A DNA stretch of 52,749 nt, taken from positions 1 to 52,749 of the forward strand of contig JAJEDQ010000048.1 of the NCBI GenBank assembly GCA_022821445.1. The letters are read 5' to 3'. The stretch's first letter is position 1. Every line of letters begins with the position of its first letter. The notes beneath the pieces are model-generated. The model ran no database searches. It was not told where the DNA came from and saw only the letters and a program-made list of their open reading frames with translations. The translations under genes were made by a program, and so were the position numbers. This DNA is from Acidimicrobiia bacterium. Lineage in GTDB: Bacteria > Actinomycetota > Acidimicrobiia > Acidimicrobiales > Bin134. Below, one piece after another: positions 40,198 to 48,286 of this stretch.

Positions 40198-41907
40198 CTA
40201 CCGGTCGGTCCAATGAGGCTCGTCGAGCATGGTATCGCGCTCCAGGGGCTCAGCCGGACCCCTCAACGGGGCGGTGCCGTCCATGAGGGTTGCCCAGTAG
40301 TCGTAGGCGAGGTCGCCGATCTCGTTGCCCAGGGGCACTGAAACCTCGACGGCGGGCCAGAAATGCACGCCCCCCCAAACTCGGCTGGCCGCGCACAACT
40401 CCTCGTACTCGCTCCACGTCTCGAAGTTGAGCTCGATGTCGCTCGCCGGCGTTATACCGGGTTCGATGGGGTTCGATCCCGCGGGCCGAATACCGACATA
40501 CCCTCCTGTCTCGTCCTCTACCCCTGCGTAGCGGCGCAGAGACTGCGCGTAGGCCCCGCAGAAAGCTGTAGTGGCCGACGGGTACTCGGGATGGTCGGCA
40601 GTGTTTGCGAAGGTTCTCCAAGCGCTGGCTGGAATATCAACGGTGCCCTGTCCCGGGCCACCCCAACCCGATACCGTCTCGTCGCCGAAAAGGTGGCGGA
40701 TGGCGGTGATGGGCCGCACCGCGTCCAAGCGCTGCTTCTCCTGCCAAACGACAACTCCGACATCGTGGGATGCCATCTCCACCAGGAAAGAGACCTGGAT
40801 GAAATCCACTATATCGACAAGGTGTTTGACCTCGGGGAGGATCTGCGAGCCTCGCAGTTTGTTGTCGTAGAACATGACGATTGTCTTCTTGTAATCGTCG
40901 AGGCCGGCAACCTCGGCCAATACCTCTTCGGCCTGGGCCCGGTATGCGTCGGCATTGGCGTGGTCGCTGTCGACAGGCGGCTCAACTCGGTAATCCCGGG
41001 GGTTGAAGCCCGAGAATGGCTCCACGTTCGCCCACTGAGGGGTAACGAACTGCTGTGCCCGGAAAACTCCATCGGTGAACGGAACGATGAGAGGCTGCCA
41101 GCGGGAGGGATCCCTCAGCTCGTGTGGCGTGTTGGTCGGCGCATAGCCGGTGGTGTCCAGCCACTCGACACCGTTCACATCGCCAAATTGGTTGAACCCG
41201 TCATGTCGTCGGGCATCCAGGGTGCAGCGAGCCGCCAGATTTCCTATTGCAGCCGCGGTGGCATCGGTGCGCTCGCTGCTGTCGCAGGGCCAGTCCAGGC
41301 CAGTGTCGTCGTCGGGATCAAGCCCATAGTCGGTCAGAATGGCACGCCATTCGTCGGTTCGGTGGGGGGCAAATTCCAGCATCAAGCGGTAAATGGCGTA
41401 CATCACCGCAGTGTTGGGAAGCAGGTTGTCGTCTGACTCCTGCACCGGGCGCCGAGCAATTCGGGAGTAGATGCCCACTGCTGTCTCGTCATAGGGCGCC
41501 ACCGCGTCGAATGCCGCGCTGTACATCTGCACGGTGTAGCGGAACACCACAGAGGCGTCGTTGAGCGCCGGGGACACCTCGGTGCTGGCCCACGGACCGA
41601 GTCTTGGAATCAAGATTCCGTGCATGGCGTTGCCATTCACCAGATCGAACTCGCCTCTAACCGCCTCGAGCGCCAGCCTTCCGGGATCAGATTCCGGGTC
41701 TGGCGCCGAAGCACCTGAATCAGACGAATCGCCAGATTCCGGGGCTTCCGGTGGCAAGTCGGCAGTTGGGGCCGGCGTACTGGCATCAGGCGCCTGATCT
41801 GGTTCTCCGTCATCAGAGCAGCCCGCCGCGAATACCGCCAGGACACAGAAAACGGCTATCCAGAGCTTCGCCCTTGCCGTTGTAGACGAACCCAATGTTC
41901 CCTTCAT
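40198..41907 (-). CDS. Lipoprotein of the vanadium haloperoxidase/PAP2 family, altered SGH motif
   Basis: 569 residues. Lipobox FAAGC with Cys30, then an acidic Pro/Ser/Asp linker to about residue 73. The rest is all-helical. Vanadate-binding signatures are mostly there: KQRLDAVRP (K and R, near residue 390) and RVWGGVHFWPA (R...H, near 510). The middle motif PSGH reads HPEYPSATTAF (about 440), so the catalytic His is Thr. Vanadium haloperoxidases oxidise halides and halogenate organic compounds; this one may act on the cluster product outside the membrane, or be a phosphatase-like or inactive relative. GAAAG lies just before the ATG at 41907. Confidence 0.78.
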   Translation of the reverse strand: MKGTLGSSTTARAKLWIAVFCVLAVFAAGCSDDGEPDQAPDASTPAPTADLPPEAPESGDSSDSGASAPDPESDPGRLALEAVRGEFDLVNGNAMHGILIPRLGPWASTEVSPALNDASVVFRYTVQMYSAAFDAVAPYDETAVGIYSRIARRPVQESDDNLLPNTAVMYAIYRLMLEFAPHRTDEWRAILTDYGLDPDDDTGLDWPCDSSERTDATAAAIGNLAARCTLDARRHDGFNQFGDVNGVEWLDTTGYAPTNTPHELRDPSRWQPLIVPFTDGVFRAQQFVTPQWANVEPFSGFNPRDYRVEPPVDSDHANADAYRAQAEEVLAEVAGLDDYKKTIVMFYDNKLRGSQILPEVKHLVDIVDFIQVSFLVEMASHDVGVVVWQEKQRLDAVRPITAIRHLFGDETVSGWGGPGQGTVDIPASAWRTFANTADHPEYPSATTAFCGAYAQSLRRYAGVEDETGGYVGIRPAGSNPIEPGITPASDIELNFETWSEYEELCAASRVWGGVHFWPAVEVSVPLGNEIGDLAYDYWATLMDGTAPLRGPAEPLERDTMLDEPHWTDR

Positions 41908-41930
41908 ATCTTTCTTTCCTTTTCCGCCAT

Positions 41931-42845
41931 TTATCCCACCAAAGAGGCCAAGAGTTCCCAGGTGCGCTCCCTCTCTTCGGATGTGCCGGTGGGAGCAACC
42001 AAGATACTGGTCGCGCCGGCCTCCAAGAAAGCCGCGAGCTGATCAGCCACACTGGCTTCGCTTCCGATTATGCACATCTCTCCCGCGCTCGAGAGGCCCT
42101 CACGATCGAGGAGTGTCTTGTACGACGAGGCCTGCTCTTCCTTGCCGAGCAGGTCGGTCGCTCTTGCTCTGGCGCCGTCGATGTCATCGGTCACGCACAC
42201 GGGCAGCCCCACAACTACCTCTGGGGCGCTGCGGCCTGCCGCGGCGGCGGCTTCGTTGATGGTAGGCGCCGTGAATTCCCTGATCGTTCTCAGCCCCGCC
42301 ATCCAAGTGATGGTGCCCGAGGCGACTGTCCCCGCCAACTCCAGCATTCGAGGACCGAGCGCGGCGACCATCACCGGACACGCAGGGCCTTCGATGTCCA
42401 ATTCGCCCCGCATGATGATCCTTTTGCCCTTAACGTAGGCCTGACGCTCCTCCAACAGGAGCAGCAGGATCTCCAGGTACTCAGCCATGTAGTTCACGGG
42501 CCGGTCGAAGCTCTCGCCCCACACGCGCTCCACGAAGAAGCGGTGGGACGCTCCCAGTCCAAGGGTGAGGTTTCCGCCCAGTGCCTTGTTGGCGGTAAGG
42601 GCCTGCTGGGCCATCGCAACGGGATGGCGCGTATAGATCGGAATCACCGCCACGCCCAGGCGCATGTCAATCCCAGATCCAGCCGCCGTCAATGCCGTCA
42701 AAGCGTCCAAACCGGTCGCCTGTGGAAGCCAATAGCCGCCGAATCCCTCTCGGCTAGCCCGTTGAATCTGGGATCGAATCGTGTCAATCGACGTTTCGGC
42801 CGCCGCGCCCCGACTCAGATCAAGCCCGAATATTGAAATGTCCAT
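41931..42845 (-). CDS. LLM class F420-dependent oxidoreductase-like protein
   Basis: 304 residues of the luciferase-like (bacterial luciferase/F420) TIM-barrel family. FGGYWLPQATGLDALTALTA, DMRLGVAVIPIYTRHPVAMAQQALTAN, GLGASHRFFVE and PVMVAALGPRMLELAG are the recurring blocks of actinobacterial F420 members. It likely does a redox step using F420 (or FMN). First gene of the minus-strand biosynthetic run. Its ATG lies 53 bases from the map/maoC scar, so it forms the outer edge of the cluster. Confidence 0.83.
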   Translation of the reverse strand: MDISIFGLDLSRGAAAETSIDTIRSQIQRASREGFGGYWLPQATGLDALTALTAAGSGIDMRLGVAVIPIYTRHPVAMAQQALTANKALGGNLTLGLGASHRFFVERVWGESFDRPVNYMAEYLEILLLLLEERQAYVKGKRIIMRGELDIEGPACPVMVAALGPRMLELAGTVASGTITWMAGLRTIREFTAPTINEAAAAAGRSAPEVVVGLPVCVTDDIDGARARATDLLGKEEQASSYKTLLDREGLSSAGEMCIIGSEASVADQLAAFLEAGATSILVAPTGTSEERERTWELLASLVG

Positions 42846-42897
42846 CCGTCCGTCAACGCCCTAATGAAGGTGATCAACAGCGGTCACCATAGCGTCT

Positions 42898-42997
42898 TCA
42901 GCGCATGTAGCGGGTGAGGCTCTCCACCACGCACGCTGGTTTGGGGCTGCCCTACCCGCTCCAACGTCGCAGTCCGCGACCGCTTGCGCTTCGCCAT
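42898..42997 (-). pseudogene. 100-bp chimeric scar: maoC 3' end joined to map 5' end
   Basis: Bases 42898-42953 match 45677-45732, the last 56 bp of the maoC gene region (55/56). Bases 42954-42997 match 32909-32952, the first 44 bp of map (41/44). The two join without spacer. On the minus strand it reads MAKRKRSRTATLERV and then goes out of the maoC frame. Similarity continues beyond the map ATG (CTCTAGGTGG against CTCTAGCGGTGTGG). Both parents lie on the same strand at the island's two ends, so this is a recombination footprint. Confidence 0.88.
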
Positions 42998-43066
42998 CGC
43001 CCGCTAACTCTAGGTGGCTTCACCTCAGCTTCATGTTGGCGACAGTGCTATGGATAGCGTGAGCTT

Positions 43067-44083
43067 GTGGTCTCTGTGAAGAGTCTCGGCTTAGGGAAGG
43101 CGCTGGAAAGACGGCTCGAAAACGCGGGGTTCGAAACGGTGGAAGAGCTTGCCTCTTGGAACCGGAGGGAGCTGGGGTCGATTCCTGGTATTGGGCCGAA
43201 GAGCATCGACCGGCTCGAGGAGGCCCTTGGGGAGGTTGGGCTAAGGCTCGCAGACGACCCTTTGTCTCCTTACGAGTGCGTTCGGGAGGGGAGGGCTGCA
43301 TGGGATGTGCGGCTTTGTTCGTTTCACCTTTGCGAGCGGTGTGTTGAAGAGTGGACGGAGGGGGCGTTTCGGGGGGAACCGCCTTTGTTCGATGCGACGG
43401 TCCTGTCGGGCAGTTGCCAGAACTGCACTCAGGTCGCCAGCGACCTCCATCTAGTCCAATGGCTTCTGTGCGGAAATTGCGAGCGTGTCGCCCAGTCGAT
43501 AGGGCGGAGCATCGCCGCTGAAAAGTATGTGGCAGCCCGGTTTGAGGAGGCGTTCGGACAATCGCTGCTTGAGCTAGAGCAGTTGGACCAGCCTGTCTTG
43601 CGAGCCCACGACGCTCAGGTGTTGGAACGAAAGACGCCCTCTATCGACTTCATGATTCACGAAGACGGTAGTCCTATCGCTGGCATCGAACTCAAGACTG
43701 GCCGCAGTCATCTTGGGGGATGGGCTCCGGTGGGCGCGAGGATGGCGACGTTCCAGTTGGATCACGGTGACTGTGATGACATAAGGGCAGTAGCGGACAT
43801 GGAGCAGATCGTGGTCTATCTGTTCCACGCACAGGTGATCGACCGGGCCGAGCCGCCCACTACTCGCTATGAGGGAGTTGGTCTGTGGTGGATAGATCCG
43901 TTCAGCTTCAGCGAGAGCTACCAGACCAGCCGGACCCGGCCCCGTGAAACCAAGATCGCCGCCCACTTCTCAACTGATCGGTTTCGACCCTTCGAGGAAC
44001 TCGAGGAACACTGGCAATCGGGCGAAATGGTTAGCGTGCGGCAGCGGTTTGAAGAACGCGGTCTCCCTCCCCTGTACCGCTGA
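43067..44083 (+). CDS. Helix-hairpin-helix / zinc-ribbon / PD-(D/E)XK nuclease, likely restriction endonuclease
   Basis: 338 residues, GTG start (an in-frame GTG at 43076 is possible). An N-terminal helix-hairpin-helix like that of RNA polymerase alpha CTD (SLGLGKALERRLENAGF, LGSIPGIGPKSIDRLEEAL) comes first. A cysteine-rich middle follows with CSFHLCERC, CQNC and CGNC, likely zinc-binding. Then a nuclease core SIDFMIHEDGSPIAGIELKTG with D194, E208 and K210. It converges with the adenine methylase at 44031 and overlaps it by 53 bases, the usual layout of a type II restriction-modification pair. I do not recognise a named endonuclease family with this N-terminal layout. GC is lower than neighbours. 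Confidence 0.72.
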   Translation: MVSVKSLGLGKALERRLENAGFETVEELASWNRRELGSIPGIGPKSIDRLEEALGEVGLRLADDPLSPYECVREGRAAWDVRLCSFHLCERCVEEWTEGAFRGEPPLFDATVLSGSCQNCTQVASDLHLVQWLLCGNCERVAQSIGRSIAAEKYVAARFEEAFGQSLLELEQLDQPVLRAHDAQVLERKTPSIDFMIHEDGSPIAGIELKTGRSHLGGWAPVGARMATFQLDHGDCDDIRAVADMEQIVVYLFHAQVIDRAEPPTTRYEGVGLWWIDPFSFSESYQTSRTRPRETKIAAHFSTDRFRPFEELEEHWQSGEMVSVRQRFEERGLPPLYR

Positions 44084-45587
44084 TCCCACAGGTTGAAGCG
44101 AATTCGCGAAGCCACTGTTCACAAGCCTCGTGAGGGCATGGAGCGGAGCCGAACTGCTCAAGCGTGGCGCGGTCAGGGAACCGGAGGCGTCGCAAGTCTG
44201 CCGCGTTGACCTGGGTATGGCCACTGAATGAACGGAAGTAGACGTCAACCAACTGGTGATTGAGGAAGGCCGCAAGGCCTATTGCGAGCCGACGGTCAAG
44301 GGATGCCCTCTGGCTGTGGAGATAGTTGACGTGGTTCTCTATCCCAAATCTCGAACATTCTGGAAGTGCTTCATCCAGCAGCGGGCCGGCAACGATCCGG
44401 CGAGGCTCTTCCTTGCTGCTGAACCTCTTGACCAGTACGTAATTGCCCCTCGGGGTCAATAGGGATGCGGTGGCCTTCACGTCTTCGATGGCAACCGGCT
44501 TGTTTCTTGAACCAGGCCAACTAACTCCATCCATTTCCACTGCCGACGGATGGAACAGGGGAACTGATCCTGGTGTGAGCTGAGCCCGCAGCCAGCGGCG
44601 AACTCGGAAGTCCACCACCGGGCCGGTCGATGCCTCAACGCCGATAGCGGCAAGCGTGACCGGGAGTTCGTGCATGAGGGCAGCCGCATTGGCTGCGACT
44701 TCGGTCTCTGCCAAATGGATGAATACGTCGTGATCTCCTGGAAAAACAACTTCCTCTGATGGAACGGCTCTCTCAATGACTGTTCCTTCAGGATCACCCA
44801 CCTGTACTCGGATCGTCTGTGGTTGTGCTGGTCCCCTCACTAAATGCGTGACGGCGTTCTCTTGAAGTACTGCCTGATCTGAGAAAGCGCAGGTCCGGCT
44901 CTCAAACACCCGGATCGAAGACAGGGTGTTCTGGCTCAGGAGGGCCTTTCGGAAGCGCTTGAAGTAGGGGCCGTTGCAGAAGCTCCTTGGAGTGATAGCA
45001 ACCATTTCACCGCCAACCTGGAGAAGCGAGGATGCAGCGAGCATGAACGCGGCATAGAGGTTCGGCACCGGTGCTCCAAGTCGCTCCGCCAGAGTCCGTT
45101 CGTTCGACGACGAAGAGAGCTTCGCGTAAGGCGGGTTGAGAATCGCATGCGTCGCTTTCGGCCTCCGAGCCGATAACCCGCATGACCACTCAGCCGCCCT
45201 GTGAAGGAAGTCTTCATTTTGGACTTCGAACTCGAAGGGAATCCCCACCTCCTCGTATTGCTCAGCGACAAGGGCGAGTGATTGCTTCGTTTGTGTGGCC
45301 AAATCAGGGTCGACCTCCCAAGCCAACACCCGCATCGATGACGGGGAGTTGGCCGCTGCCAGCGCACTGATCGCAGCAACAGCCCCGAGGGTGCCTGCTC
45401 CCGAACCGGCATCAATCAACTCAACCTCGCCACGCCACCCTGAGAACATCTCGGCCAGCAGCCGGGCAACCGGAACGGGGGTGAGGACCTGACCGAGGTC
45501 CTTACGGCTTGCCGGATCGATTTCAGCGGCAGCTGAACGCCGGATGGCCTCCAAGTCGTCCCAAATCGTTGCGATACCAGTCAACAT
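44031..45587 (-). CDS. N6-adenine DNA methyltransferase
   Basis: From ATG 45587, 518 residues. An opening GQVLTPVPVARLLAEMF is typical of Eco57I/type I-like N6-adenine methylases (KLGQFFTP motif). SAM-binding motif I is ELIDAGSGAGTLGA; catalytic NPPY is at N151 (ILNPPYAKLSSSSN). The C-terminal 250 residues (target recognition) have no recognisable motifs. It would protect host DNA from the nuclease facing it. Upstream in-frame codons up to 46076 are antisense to maoC and not likely coding. By one-line hand counts GC is about 53-60% here against about 73% in the cation transporter gene, suggesting transfer. Confidence 0.85.
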   Translation of the reverse strand: MLTGIATIWDDLEAIRRSAAAEIDPASRKDLGQVLTPVPVARLLAEMFSGWRGEVELIDAGSGAGTLGAVAAISALAAANSPSSMRVLAWEVDPDLATQTKQSLALVAEQYEEVGIPFEFEVQNEDFLHRAAEWSCGLSARRPKATHAILNPPYAKLSSSSNERTLAERLGAPVPNLYAAFMLAASSLLQVGGEMVAITPRSFCNGPYFKRFRKALLSQNTLSSIRVFESRTCAFSDQAVLQENAVTHLVRGPAQPQTIRVQVGDPEGTVIERAVPSEEVVFPGDHDVFIHLAETEVAANAAALMHELPVTLAAIGVEASTGPVVDFRVRRWLRAQLTPGSVPLFHPSAVEMDGVSWPGSRNKPVAIEDVKATASLLTPRGNYVLVKRFSSKEEPRRIVAGPLLDEALPECSRFGIENHVNYLHSQRASLDRRLAIGLAAFLNHQLVDVYFRSFSGHTQVNAADLRRLRFPDRATLEQFGSAPCPHEACEQWLREFASTCGISGTGEGDRVLQTAAAR

Positions 45588-45676
45588 TACGAGCAAGCTA
45601 CCCAGCACCAGTGACAATTCGATGCGCGGCAAAGCCGCTGAGTTCCGGCAAATCAGAACGGGCGACGGCTCTTGGC

Positions 45677-46135
45677 TCAGCGCATGTAGCGGGTGAGGCT
45701 CTCCACCACGCAGGCTGGTTTGGGGCTGCCCTCGACTTCCACGGTGATGGTGATCACGGCCTGCACTCCGCTGTTGATCTCGTCTGCTGAGCTGAGCTCG
45801 GCGCCCACCCGGATGCGCGATCCCACCGGAACAGGGGAGGGGAACCGCACCTTGTTGACGCCGTAGTTGATGCCCATGGAGATCTGCTCCACGGTGATCA
45901 GGCTGGGCAGGAACATGTTGGTTATCGACAGCGTGAGGTAGCCGTGGGCGATGGTGGCGCCATACGGGCTCTCCGCGGCGGCTCGCTCGGGATCGATGTG
46001 GATCCACTGGTGGTCGCCGGTGGCGTCGGCGAACTGGTTCACCCGCTCCTGGGTGATCTCCATCCAGTCGCTCCATCCCAAGTGCTGGCCGACCGCGGCC
46101 GGCAGGTCATCGACAGTGGCAAAAACGGTTCCCAT
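45677..46135 (-). CDS. MaoC-like (R)-hydratase
   Basis: 152 residues, single hotdog MaoC domain. The hydratase motif is ADATGDHQWIHIDPERA (catalytic D and H), followed by SPYGATIAHGYLTLSI. Hydrates or dehydrates (R)-3-hydroxyacyl-CoA. It ends with ESLTRYMR; these last 56 bp have a 55/56 copy at 42898-42953. It sits nine bases before the crotonase gene at 46145, both on the minus strand. Marks the right edge of the accessory island. Confidence 0.88.
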   Translation of the reverse strand: MGTVFATVDDLPAAVGQHLGWSDWMEITQERVNQFADATGDHQWIHIDPERAAAESPYGATIAHGYLTLSITNMFLPSLITVEQISMGINYGVNKVRFPSPVPVGSRIRVGAELSSADEINSGVQAVITITVEVEGSPKPACVVESLTRYMR

Positions 46136-46144
46136 TGCGGCAAG

Positions 46145-46918
46145 TTAGCTCCCTTGGCGGCCCGACCACGATGGGGAGCGCTTGGTCAGAAAGGCATCGA
46201 TGCCCTCTTGGGCATCGGCGGTGGAGGCGTTGGCCGCCATCACCTCGCGGGTGAGGTCGTAGGCCTCGGGCTCGCCGCAGTCGAGCTGGCGGTAGAAGGC
46301 CTGCTTGCCGATGGCGATGGTTGCGTCGCTGAAACGGGTGATCTGAGCGGCCAGCTTGTCGACCTCAGCCCGAAGTTGTTCAGGGGGCACTACCCGATTC
46401 ACCAAGCCCCACTCCGCGGCAGTGCCCGCGTCGATGGGCTCGCCGGTGAGCAGCATCTCCATGGACCGTTTGCGTCCCACCGCCCGGGAGATGGGCACCA
46501 TCGGGGTGGAGCAGAACAGGCCGATACGCACGCCGGGGGTGGCGAAGGTGGACTCAGTGGAGGCCACGGCCAGGTCGCAGGCCGCCACCAGCTGGCACCC
46601 GGCGGCCGTGGCCACCCCGTCCACCTCGGCGATCACCGGCTGGGGCACGGCGTGGACCGCGTCCATAAGCTCGGTGCAGGCTTCGAACAGGTGGTCGTAG
46701 AACTCGGGATCCCGACCCACCATCTCCGACAGGTCGTGACCAGCGGAGAACGCGGGTCCCTCAGCGGCGACCACAATCGCCCCAACGTCGGTATTCTCCC
46801 CCAGCTCGCGCAGTGCTTCGGTGAGGCGCTGCATCAGCTCCAGGCTCAGCGCATTGCGCCGCTGCGGGTTGGCCAGGGTGATCCGGGCTACAGGCCCGTC
46901 GATCCCAATGCTGAACAT
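46145..46918 (-). CDS. ECHDC3-like crotonase without the hydratase glutamates
   Basis: From ATG 46918, 257 residues. Crotonase fold: ARITLANPQRRNALSLELM, FSAGHDLSEM. The first catalytic glutamate position reads TAAGCQLVAACDLAVAS (Gln), and the second region FATPGVRIGLFCSTP lacks it too. This pattern is that of the ECHDC3 subgroup, whose role is unsettled. It is unlikely to be a normal enoyl-CoA hydratase. Upstream in-frame codons are antisense to the cation transporter. It is followed nine bases later by MaoC, which could do the hydration. Confidence 0.83.
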   Translation of the reverse strand: MFSIGIDGPVARITLANPQRRNALSLELMQRLTEALRELGENTDVGAIVVAAEGPAFSAGHDLSEMVGRDPEFYDHLFEACTELMDAVHAVPQPVIAEVDGVATAAGCQLVAACDLAVASTESTFATPGVRIGLFCSTPMVPISRAVGRKRSMEMLLTGEPIDAGTAAEWGLVNRVVPPEQLRAEVDKLAAQITRFSDATIAIGKQAFYRQLDCGEPEAYDLTREVMAANASTADAQEGIDAFLTKRSPSWSGRQGS

Positions 46919-46960
46919 GCAACTGAGACTACCCGCCTGCGGTGTGCTACCCATTGGGGC

Positions 46961-47863
46961 ATGGCCGCAGGAGGTGGGACCAAAGCAGTATTGGCTGCGC
47001 TCTTCGCCAACCTGGCCATCGCCATCGCCAAATTCGCGGGCTTCGCCGTCACCCGGTCGGCCTCCATGCTGGCCGAGGGGGTCCACTCCTGCGCCGACAC
47101 CGGCAACCAGGCGCTGCTGTTGTTGGGCGGTCGATTGTCCAAGCGGGATCCCACCCCCCGACATCCTTTCGGCTACGGGCGAGAGCGGTACTTCTGGTCG
47201 TTCGTGGTGTCCATCATCCTGTTCACCCTGGGCGCGCTGTTCGCCATCAACGAGGGCATCGAGAAGGTGCGCCACCCCCACGAACTGGAGTCGCTCTGGG
47301 TGGCCATCGGCATTCTGATCTTCGGCATCGTGGTCGAGTCGCTTTCGTTCCGCACCGCCATCGTGGAATCCAACAAGGTGCGGGGCAAGCTCTCCTGGGG
47401 CACGTTCATTCGCCGCTCCCGCACTCCCGAGCTGCCCGTGGTACTGCTGGAAGACCTCGGGGCCATGTTCGGCCTTGTGTTCGCGCTCATCGCCGTGGTG
47501 CTGGCCGAGGTCACCGGCGAACCCCGCTGGGACGGCGTGGGCACCCTGGTGATCGGCGTGCTCTTGGGGATCATCGCCATTGTGCTGGCCATCGAGATGA
47601 AGAGCCTGCTCATCGGCGAGAGCGCCACCGAAGAAGACCGGGCCCGTCTGCGGGCCGCATTGGACGATTCGCCCGAAATCGACCGGGTGGTCGACCTCCG
47701 CACTCAGCACCTCGGCCCCGAGGAGCTGCTGGTGGCCGCCGAAGTGGACTTCGCCGATGACTTGTCGGCCGACCAGATGCCCACGGCCATCGCGGCGGTA
47801 GAGGAGCGCCTGCGCGCCGCTGTCCCCGCCGCAACCCACGTCTACTTGGAGCCCTCCAGCTAG
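46961..47863 (+). CDS. Cation diffusion facilitator
   Basis: 300 residues with about six membrane spans and a C-terminal cytoplasmic domain (from about 220). Metal site: MLAEGVHSCADTGNQ (H/D) in TM2 and VVLLEDLGAMFGL in TM5. HPFGYGRERYFWSFVV is the classic loop between. It exports Zn, Fe, Mn or similar divalent cations by proton exchange. It starts 42 bases from the divergent ECHDC3-like gene and ends back-to-back with the DUF35 gene (no gap). Confidence 0.9.
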   Translation: MAAGGGTKAVLAALFANLAIAIAKFAGFAVTRSASMLAEGVHSCADTGNQALLLLGGRLSKRDPTPRHPFGYGRERYFWSFVVSIILFTLGALFAINEGIEKVRHPHELESLWVAIGILIFGIVVESLSFRTAIVESNKVRGKLSWGTFIRRSRTPELPVVLLEDLGAMFGLVFALIAVVLAEVTGEPRWDGVGTLVIGVLLGIIAIVLAIEMKSLLIGESATEEDRARLRAALDDSPEIDRVVDLRTQHLGPEELLVAAEVDFADDLSADQMPTAIAAVEERLRAAVPAATHVYLEPSS

Positions 47864-48286
47864 CTAGTCGGCCGGCTCGAAGTAGGGCAGGGTTATCTCG
47901 TCGCTCAATTCCACGAACGTAGTCTGCACCCGCATTCCGACGTGGACGGCGTCGACCGGGCAGTTGATGATGTTGGCCAACAGCCAGAAGCCTTCGTCAA
48001 GGGTGACGATGACCGCCACGTAGGGCACGGTGAATGCGGGGGTTTGGGGCCGCCACACGGTGGTACAGGAGTACACCTCGCCGAGGCCGGTGCTGACCTC
48101 CCATTCGAGGTTCTCCGAGAAGCAGGCCGAGCAGGCCGGGGCCGGGTCCATGGTGATGGCACCGCAGTCTTGGCACCGCTGAAAGCGCAGCTCGCCGATC
48201 TGGCAGCCGTCCCAGTAGGGCTGGGAGTAAATCGTGGGCACGGGCAGGGGGATGCCGGGCGACTGGGGTTGCAGAATCTCGCTCAT
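47864..48286 (-). CDS. DUF35 (ChsH2 C-domain-like) OB-fold protein
   Basis: 140 residues: an N-terminal zinc ribbon (CQDCGAITMDPAPACSAC) and an OB-fold. This is the stand-alone form of the domain that partners thiolase-like aldolases such as Ltp2. The thiolase-like gene just upstream on the same strand (48351) would be its partner, giving a second, simpler version of the 18526-21123 pair. The ATG overlaps the stop of a 23-codon minigene. Confidence 0.85.
   Translation of the reverse strand: MSEILQPQSPGIPLPVPTIYSQPYWDGCQIGELRFQRCQDCGAITMDPAPACSACFSENLEWEVSTGLGEVYSCTTVWRPQTPAFTVPYVAVIVTLDEGFWLLANIINCPVDAVHVGMRVQTTFVELSDEITLPYFEPAD

Noticed and set aside
45588-46076. N-terminal extension of the methylase up to 681 residues
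   Set aside because: The extra in-frame codons lie antisense to maoC and are His/Arg/Gly-rich with no domain. ATG 45587 just before the GQVLTP motif is the natural start.
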